Positions 60,601-64,000 of a stretch of 64,000 nucleotides of DNA are shown piece after piece; position 1 is the stretch's first letter, and every line of letters begins with the position of its first letter. Origin of the DNA: Saturnia japonica (taxonomy: Eukaryota; Arthropoda; Insecta; Lepidoptera; Saturniidae); the NCBI GenBank assembly GCA_033032175.1, contig CM065331.1:10664370-10728369 (forward strand). The letters run 5' to 3'. Below the pieces are notes generated by a model. The model ran no database searches. It saw nothing but the letters and a program-made list of their open reading frames with translations, and was not told the DNA's origin. The position numbers and the translations under genes are program-made.

Positions 60601-61622
60601 TCTAACCTAAATCGTGATAGTTGTTATCAAACATGCCTAAGTCCTAAATGTAAACCGGTTTTTCGTAAATTCTACGTGGTGTTTAAATCTTTTATCGGGT
60701 ACGTAGTCCCGTCCTTGGTATCCATTACGAAAGTTTAGAAATAATACGAACTGTTTATGTTACAATGTTGAGTCGTAAAGCAATAACATCATTTTGTCGA
60801 ATTAGTTTATCTGTGACTTATTATAGGCGTTTTGAAATGTATCGACACAATTATGTAGTCTTCGTAAAGGAATATTATGTTTGGAACGGGTATTTTCTTT
60901 CTGAAGTTACCATGAAATTTCATAGTAATAAGAGGTTTTTAAGAACGTTATCGTTTCCCGTCTTAGTTACAATTATTTTGATATTACTTTTGTGTGAGAA
61001 TTGTCAATTAGTACACATATTAGGTGAGGTTAACCACTGCGATAGCGCATGCGCATAAAACAGTTCGTGAGTGCTTTCACTTCCGAATTACTTTAAAAAA
61101 TCAATACCTATTTATATATGAGAAGTGTAGCCTAATATTGGATAGCTTATACTATTCCTCGTGAGTTTGGCTATCATATAAAAAAAATATTTTTGAATCC
61201 AACTGGTAGTTCCAGAGATTAGCGTGTTTAAACAAACAAACAAACAAAAAAACTTACACTTTACTATATTAGTATAGATTATTATATATTTATATTAATA
61301 TAATTGTCAGAGACAGAAAAATGAAGGTAAAATAGTTTATTGAGCCAAATGCCAATATCAGCATTACTTTTGTAAACTTCGACAAATGATTTTTAGAGCT
61401 CAAGTATTTTCGTTCTCTAATCTGTTTTATTATTATGATATTCTAATGTATATATTTCGGAAGTTCATAGACATATAATAATTCTAAATAAAGGTAAAGA
61501 GAACCTTCCTCTTCATCGTAGAAATCGTAATCATCAGTGAACTGTTCGGTGTCATCGTACTGGTAGAGTTGGTTCGCAGCACAGACGCTGATGGTCACCA
61601 CCAACCACCCCGCCCACCACAT
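51421..61622 (-). CDS. Eight-exon gene for a secreted Thr-rich protein with a Cys-rich C-terminal domain (463 aa)
   Basis: Seen: eight exons on the minus strand (61505-61622, 59719-59832, 58027-58180, 57150-57288, 54971-55274, 54218-54393, 53258-53397, 51421-51667), each bounded by AG/GT, with matching phases at all seven junctions and a total of 1392 nt. The product starts with a short hydrophobic signal peptide (residues 1-16, likely cut after CAA). Next come an acidic Tyr-rich stretch (18-39), a basic middle part (about 40-175), a Thr/Ser mucin-like segment (176-277) with several N-x-T sites, a short linker helix region (278-310), a second Thr tract (310-325) and a domain with eight cysteines (C336, C339, C352, C381, C391, C394, C418, C434). 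Inference: an extracellular, O-glycosylated protein. The C-x-x-C opening and the C-terminal Cys pattern recall insect Ly6/uPAR (quiver-like) proteins, but no hydrophobic GPI tail is seen, so the family call is weak. Role unknown. The weakest junctions are the acceptors of exons 4 and 8 and the donor of exon 7. Confidence 0.7.
51750..51970 (+). repeat. Dispersed repeat Z, copy just upstream of exon 8
   Basis: AGGAGGGTTATGTTTTTCGA, CGGCTTGATGGATTTTAGAA, AAGTACTACTTGTGGGAATC. Lies in intron 7 of the Thr-rich gene. Confidence 0.5.
52000..52330 (+). repeat. LINE 3' end with A tail, intron 7
   Basis: ATCTCCACCCTACAGAAAAT, GCTTGCCATCAGACGGGCCG and an A run at 52206-52215. The same 3' text occurs at 26790-26870 (TCAGGCGGGCCGTATGCTTG). 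Non-coding. Confidence 0.55.
52690..53048 (+). mobile_element. Helitron-like element in intron 7 of the Thr-rich gene
   Basis: GAGTAATCTCCAAAACAGTTGGACC internal text is shortened here to the shared GTTGGACC core; the end is GAGGGCTCAGCTAG|T. Related in style to H1 but a different family; boundaries at the 5' side are approximate. Confidence 0.45.
53258..53397 (-). CDS. Exon 7: first half of the Cys-rich domain
   Basis: Acceptor cttttaattcgtag with a good pyrimidine tract. It opens in phase 0 with CFVCGLDTPGIPRNTFC and ends in RKYC. I place the donor at TGCCG|gtattt because it gives phase 2, which exon 8 needs. Reading on instead would end at a TGA at 53236-53238, so a shorter isoform that stops here is possible. 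Confidence 0.6.
53580..54090 (+). pseudogene. Jockey-like LINE scraps in intron 6 of the Thr-rich gene
   Basis: 53580-53850 is a close relative of 35540-35848 (GTAAATGTTCTGA, TTATTTGACCTTATCC, GCACGAACAAAG). 53925-54090 carries the 3' part also seen at 52000-52130 (CCTCCACCCTACAGAA, CAAATAACCT). Opposite strand to the gene. Confidence 0.55.
54218..54393 (-). CDS. Exon 6: linker with second Thr tract
   Basis: Acceptor gtcttgtgttaag, donor TCTAAG|gtaact. Its first two bases complete Ala277; it leaves at phase 0. It encodes LLDIVANLTYDYDTNLTQVL, three N-glycosylation sequons (NLT, NLT, NMT), one Cys (C309) in IPTCGTP, and a Thr/Val run. Confidence 0.7.
54971..55274 (-). CDS. Exon 5: Thr/Ser-rich mucin-like segment
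   Basis: Acceptor tttttttaatacag, donor CGAAG|gtatga. 101 codons enter at phase 0 and leave at phase 1. Composition is dominated by Thr and Ser with Pro, plus several N-x-T/S sites: a dense O-glycosylation target. The run of ACN codons is microsatellite-like and probably length-variable between individuals. It ends STTPKFDIE. Confidence 0.75.
56020..56165 (-). repeat. LINE 3' end with TTTTGA tail, intron 4
   Basis: Minus strand: GAGTTTCTTACCGGTTCTTC, then the GATTTTGATTTTGG tail near 56035. Same family as 27195-27360. The open frame 55866-56072 on this strand overlaps it and is not counted as a gene. Confidence 0.5.
57150..57288 (-). CDS. Exon 4 of the Thr-rich secreted protein gene
   Basis: Acceptor ttcacaacag, donor CTGAG|gtaaat. 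The single leading base completes Ser129, then 46 codons follow and the exon leaves at phase 0. The piece is rich in Arg and Gly (LENKGKMRTRPDQSLNANFG at the start). I chose this acceptor because closer AG dinucleotides either break the phase or have no pyrimidine tract. Confidence 0.6.
57500..57899 (+). mobile_element. Probable Helitron-like 3' end in intron 3-4 region
   Basis: Only the terminus is diagnostic: TTGCGAAGTCACGGGTATAA followed by GCTAG|T at 57895-57900. The preceding open frame (57538-57741) has no recognisable domain and is treated as part of the element or filler. It lies between exons 3 and 4 of the Thr-rich gene. Confidence 0.35.
58027..58180 (-). CDS. Exon 3 of the Thr-rich secreted protein gene
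   Basis: The acceptor ctttttacag is strong and the donor is CCCAG|gtaatt. Enters phase 1 (completing Asp78) and leaves phase 2. It encodes residues 79-128, a charged, aromatic segment without cysteine (ALNQLFSGRKMENLYTFHSD at its start). Confidence 0.7.
58244..58657. mobile_element. Element W2 with GAAGTGAAAACTACTTTA ends
   Basis: Ends GAAGTGAAAACTACTTTA (58244) and TAAAGGTTTCACTTC (58643-58657) are inverted and match W1. It lies just upstream of exon 3 of the Thr-rich gene, in the intron. The open frame 58285-58500 inside has no recognisable domain. Confidence 0.5.
58930..59099 (-). mobile_element. SINE family S1, decayed copy in intron 2
   Basis: Minus strand: GGTACAGCATTTTCTAATGC, CAGCTACCATATTCAAGTC, TTCGAGAGCCTGTCTTCTTC resemble the S1 body. 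It abuts H1 copy 4 at 59100. Confidence 0.45.
59100..59619 (+). mobile_element. Helitron-like family H1, copy 4, in intron 1-2 region of the Thr-rich gene
   Basis: A precedes TC at 59100 and CTAG at 59616-59619 is followed by T, the A/T insertion pattern of Helitrons. It lies in intron 2 sense relative to the gene reading (between exons 2 and 3), ending about 100 bp from the exon 2 donor, on the opposite strand. Confidence 0.7.
59719..59832 (-). CDS. Exon 2 of the Thr-rich secreted protein gene
   Basis: Strong acceptor tttcttgcag and donor GAAAG|gtttg. It enters at phase 1 and leaves at phase 1. It encodes residues 41-77, including KYSFTSDGLTRVRRYGMVDH; the split codon at entry gives Val40. 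A Helitron-like copy ends only about 100 bp from the donor. Confidence 0.7.
60912..61023 (+). CDS. Possible signal-anchor first exon nested in intron 1 (plus strand)
   Basis: ATG in good context (TTACCATGA) opens MKFHSNKRFLRTLSFPVLVT, then IILILLLCENC, a basic head and a strong membrane segment, and meets a consensus donor TTAG|gtgagg at 61023/61024. The layout suits a type II membrane protein such as a Golgi enzyme. No second exon is identifiable in the 3 kb left in the window. The open frame also extends upstream to 60765. May be chance. Confidence 0.25.
61505..61622 (-). CDS. Exon 1: start codon and signal peptide
   Basis: The ATG at 61622 opens MWWAGWLVVTISVCAA, a typical short signal peptide, followed by an Asp/Glu/Tyr-rich stretch that could be Tyr-sulfated. 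The donor GAAG|gttctc leaves phase 1. A TATATATA run lies roughly 65-75 bp upstream on the same strand, near 61690, and could serve as a core promoter; this is only suggestive. Confidence 0.7.
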
Positions 61623-64000
61623 TTACCCCACGTATCATTGAAATAGAAACGAATTCACTATTTAATTTAATTAAAAACGCATTTTTAAAATATATATAAC
61701 TAAATAAATTTTGAGTAAAGTCAATCTAATGACATGAACATCTCGTCTGTTCAAAGGGTGTCAAGCTTCCAAAGATCTAAGAATGAAATTAGGATTTAAA
61801 AAGTTTTTAATCGACGCTGTAATTTAATATTGAAATAAATCATATTTATAAAAAATATTCCAAGCAATAGAAACACAATTTGGGTTACAGTTGTGGAAAC
61901 TTTTATTTTTTTAAACCAATATTATAAAGAGGAAAGATTTGTTTGTTTGTTTGTAATGGATTAACTCAAAAACTCCTGAACCGATTTTAAAAATTCTTTC
62001 ACCAATATAAAGCTACAGTATCAGCGAATAACGTAGGCTATATTATAATTTGGAAAATAATTTATTCCTCATAAAAATTGCCTACACGGGTGCGTTGGCG
62101 ATGTTTGTCGTATAAAACTAACACGGGTGTAACATGTTTCAATATACAGAGCTATGAGAAATGCTGTATACTAGTTTAAGTAACATATGCATCAGGTATA
62201 CTACGTATATATAATTATAATAATACTGTATAATGTGTAATCCATTCAAATAAATAAATAAAGACCCTACACTGTATAATATTGATGGCACTTTGTGTAA
62301 TACAGCTTAGTGAAGTATATTGGAAATAAAACAATGTCACAAAAAACTCCCTGGAAAGTTCTAACAAGTGATCCACCACTTTGCTGGCATATAAAAGTCA
62401 TCATAGGACGATTGAAAATGAAATAATTACCCTCTTGGTAATGGTAGGTTGCTTTCCACTGTAGAAAACAGATTGGAGATTGGATCAGTATATAAAAAGG
62501 TCCGCAGAACAAGCCTATAAAACTATGAAACCTTTTTAGATTAACGGAAAAGTTACGCTGAACGAGGACACTCAAATCGCGAGATAAGGGATGTTAAGCG
62601 ACTCCGCAGATCAGTAGCGTTGCCAAAAGTTCTGCAATAACAGTAAATTAGTCGACATAATATAACGAAGGCGGAAACAGGCTGAATACACAAACGTCTT
62701 TGCCTCTATAGAGAACGAAAACGACATGGCGTCGGTCTGTCTGGCGCCAATCGCTTTCCCACTGAGCGACTTACAAACGTCATAAAGCCATAGTTTACGT
62801 CAAACGAACATATATTTTGTACCACTGGTTTAAAGTTCAAATTTTCTTCGGAAATCTCAGAAGTTTCAGTATTGACTTTTTAATATATGTTGTTATGCGT
62901 TTCTCAACGCAGGCTTGTATATTCGAATATATACTTTATTTGCATTGGCGATAAAGCACAAATTAATCTACATCTTATAGTAAAATTTTGATATTTTCCC
63001 GGGTGAAGTGTTGTCTGGGTGGCGCCAAATCAACTAAGTTTTACTTCAATGAACTTTCAACTTTCATGTAAAGCATTAAGGTTCGTTTTTATTGATATAA
63101 CGTTTAAAAGGGCAACCCCAAAAGGGTCTCTCGGAAAAGTTACTTAGAAATATATATTACATTGTTTTTATCTTCAATTTTCGTACATAAGAGAGGGGAA
63201 AATGTTTTGCAACAACTTAAAATGGATGACTGTTGGCTTCGTACTTTAAGTGTGGGAAGATTTATTCACAAGAAATATTATTTTATAGGATTATAATTGA
63301 ACAAACTTAAATGTAGTCTTGGAGTAAACAAGTAATAAACGTTTTGTCTTAGTTTCAAGAGATACTTAGATGATCTAGAATTTATTTGCATACTTAGTAC
63401 TGTAGTTCTTAAAAATACCTATGTAAAAACCTAAGTGAGTAGGTACGTATTATGTATAAGTGAGAACGATGGAAACCATCTGCTCCAGTGTTCCGCAGAA
63501 CAGATGTCAGGATCCATACGTTTAAAGGAATTGTAAGGTAAATCCAATTAATGGTTTCCTGAACCTAAAAGGCTGAAACGTTACGGTTTATAGCGGTTCA
63601 ATGTACGTTGGTGTGCACTAACCTGACGCTGAGTCACAGTCTACTCTACAAGGTAATGTAAGTCAGGTACAAGGTCCTAAGTGCCTCTTCTATAGCGGAT
63701 TCCTTTATTTATTTTAACAGAGCCCCCGCAAATAACTGATAATAAATAAGATAAATGTATTAAAAATAAGTAGTTAATAGAAAAAAATTGTATACGTCTT
63801 TACGGTAACAAAACAAATATAACTCCAAAAATAACTTTTTTTTTGTAACCTCCGCCCAATCGCGCAGTGTTGCCAACGATATTATGACAATATAATTAAT
63901 TATATTAATAATAATTATCAATAACAATAAAGTAAATTAAGTTTATTTACTTTTACATTATGTTCATTGTCACAAATTATAAAGTACTACGTTATATAAA
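61623..64000. other. No gene; upstream flank of the Thr-rich gene
   Basis: Besides H3 copy b (61915-62155) there is a 102-codon minus frame at 62267-62575 without recognisable domain, probably chance. The rest is AT-rich with no recognised element. Confidence 0.4.
61915..62155 (+). mobile_element. Helitron-like family H3, copy b, 3' end decayed
   Basis: AATATTATAAAGAGGAAAGA and ACGGGTGCGTTGGCGATGTT match copy a at 15186-15457 in the opposite orientation. The terminal hairpin and CTAG have mutated. Lies about 300 bp upstream of exon 1 of the Thr-rich gene. Confidence 0.65.

Noticed and set aside
62267..62575. 102-codon minus frame upstream of the Thr-rich gene
   Set aside because: No domain, no signal peptide and AT-rich codon use; likely chance.
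1..64000. CRISPR arrays, rRNA genes, functional tRNA genes, bacterial-type operons
   Set aside because: No regularly spaced direct repeats, no rRNA-like conserved stretches and no complete tRNA fold were seen; the window is eukaryotic in character.

Overview
The window looks like nuclear DNA of an insect, most likely a moth or butterfly (Lepidoptera). This is inferred from the AT-rich background, intron-split genes with GT..AG borders, and a dense repeat load of types common in Lepidoptera: Jockey, CR1-like and RTE-like LINE pieces, tRNA-derived SINEs with A and B boxes, short Helitron-like elements ending in CAGCTAG followed by T, a pogo-like element, and several terminal-inverted-repeat MITEs. 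Nothing bacterial, organellar or viral was recognised.

Only two host protein genes can be supported. (1) At 27481-28332 on the minus strand there is an intronless 283-residue membrane-anchored serine-protease homologue. It keeps the catalytic His and Asp, but the Ser position is Glu, so it is probably not a protease. (2) At 51421-61622 on the minus strand I reconstructed an eight-exon gene. Every splice phase agrees, the summed coding length is 1392 nt, and the product is 463 residues. It has a signal peptide, an acidic Tyr-rich N-terminus, a Thr/Ser mucin-like segment and an eight-cysteine C-terminal domain that loosely resembles insect Ly6/uPAR proteins. A possible signal-anchor exon lies on the opposite strand inside its first intron.

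Layout. 1-17 kb: intergenic, with SINEs, Helitron-like copies, a foldback MITE, a decayed PIF1-type helicase piece (10379-10597) and an inverted composite repeat block. 17.3-19.2 kb: a pogo-like element, itself interrupted by a CR1-like LINE fragment, sits in a dispersed repeat whose uninterrupted paralogue is at 37.1 kb. 22.5-26.6 kb: Helitron-like elements and the second copy of the composite block. 27.5-28.3 kb: the protease homologue. 30.3-34.1 kb: a 5'-truncated but well-preserved Jockey-type LINE with an 11-bp target-site duplication and a 22-nt A tail. 34.5-51.4 kb: decayed LINEs, MITEs and AT-rich filler with a few GC-rich patches. 51.4-61.6 kb: the eight-exon gene, with repeat-filled introns. 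61.6-64 kb: intergenic.

The two genes show no sign of working together and I see no gene cluster or defence-type system. The most informative content is the new gene model and a set of nested insertions that can be read as relative-age records. All family calls come from reading motifs by eye; no database search was run.
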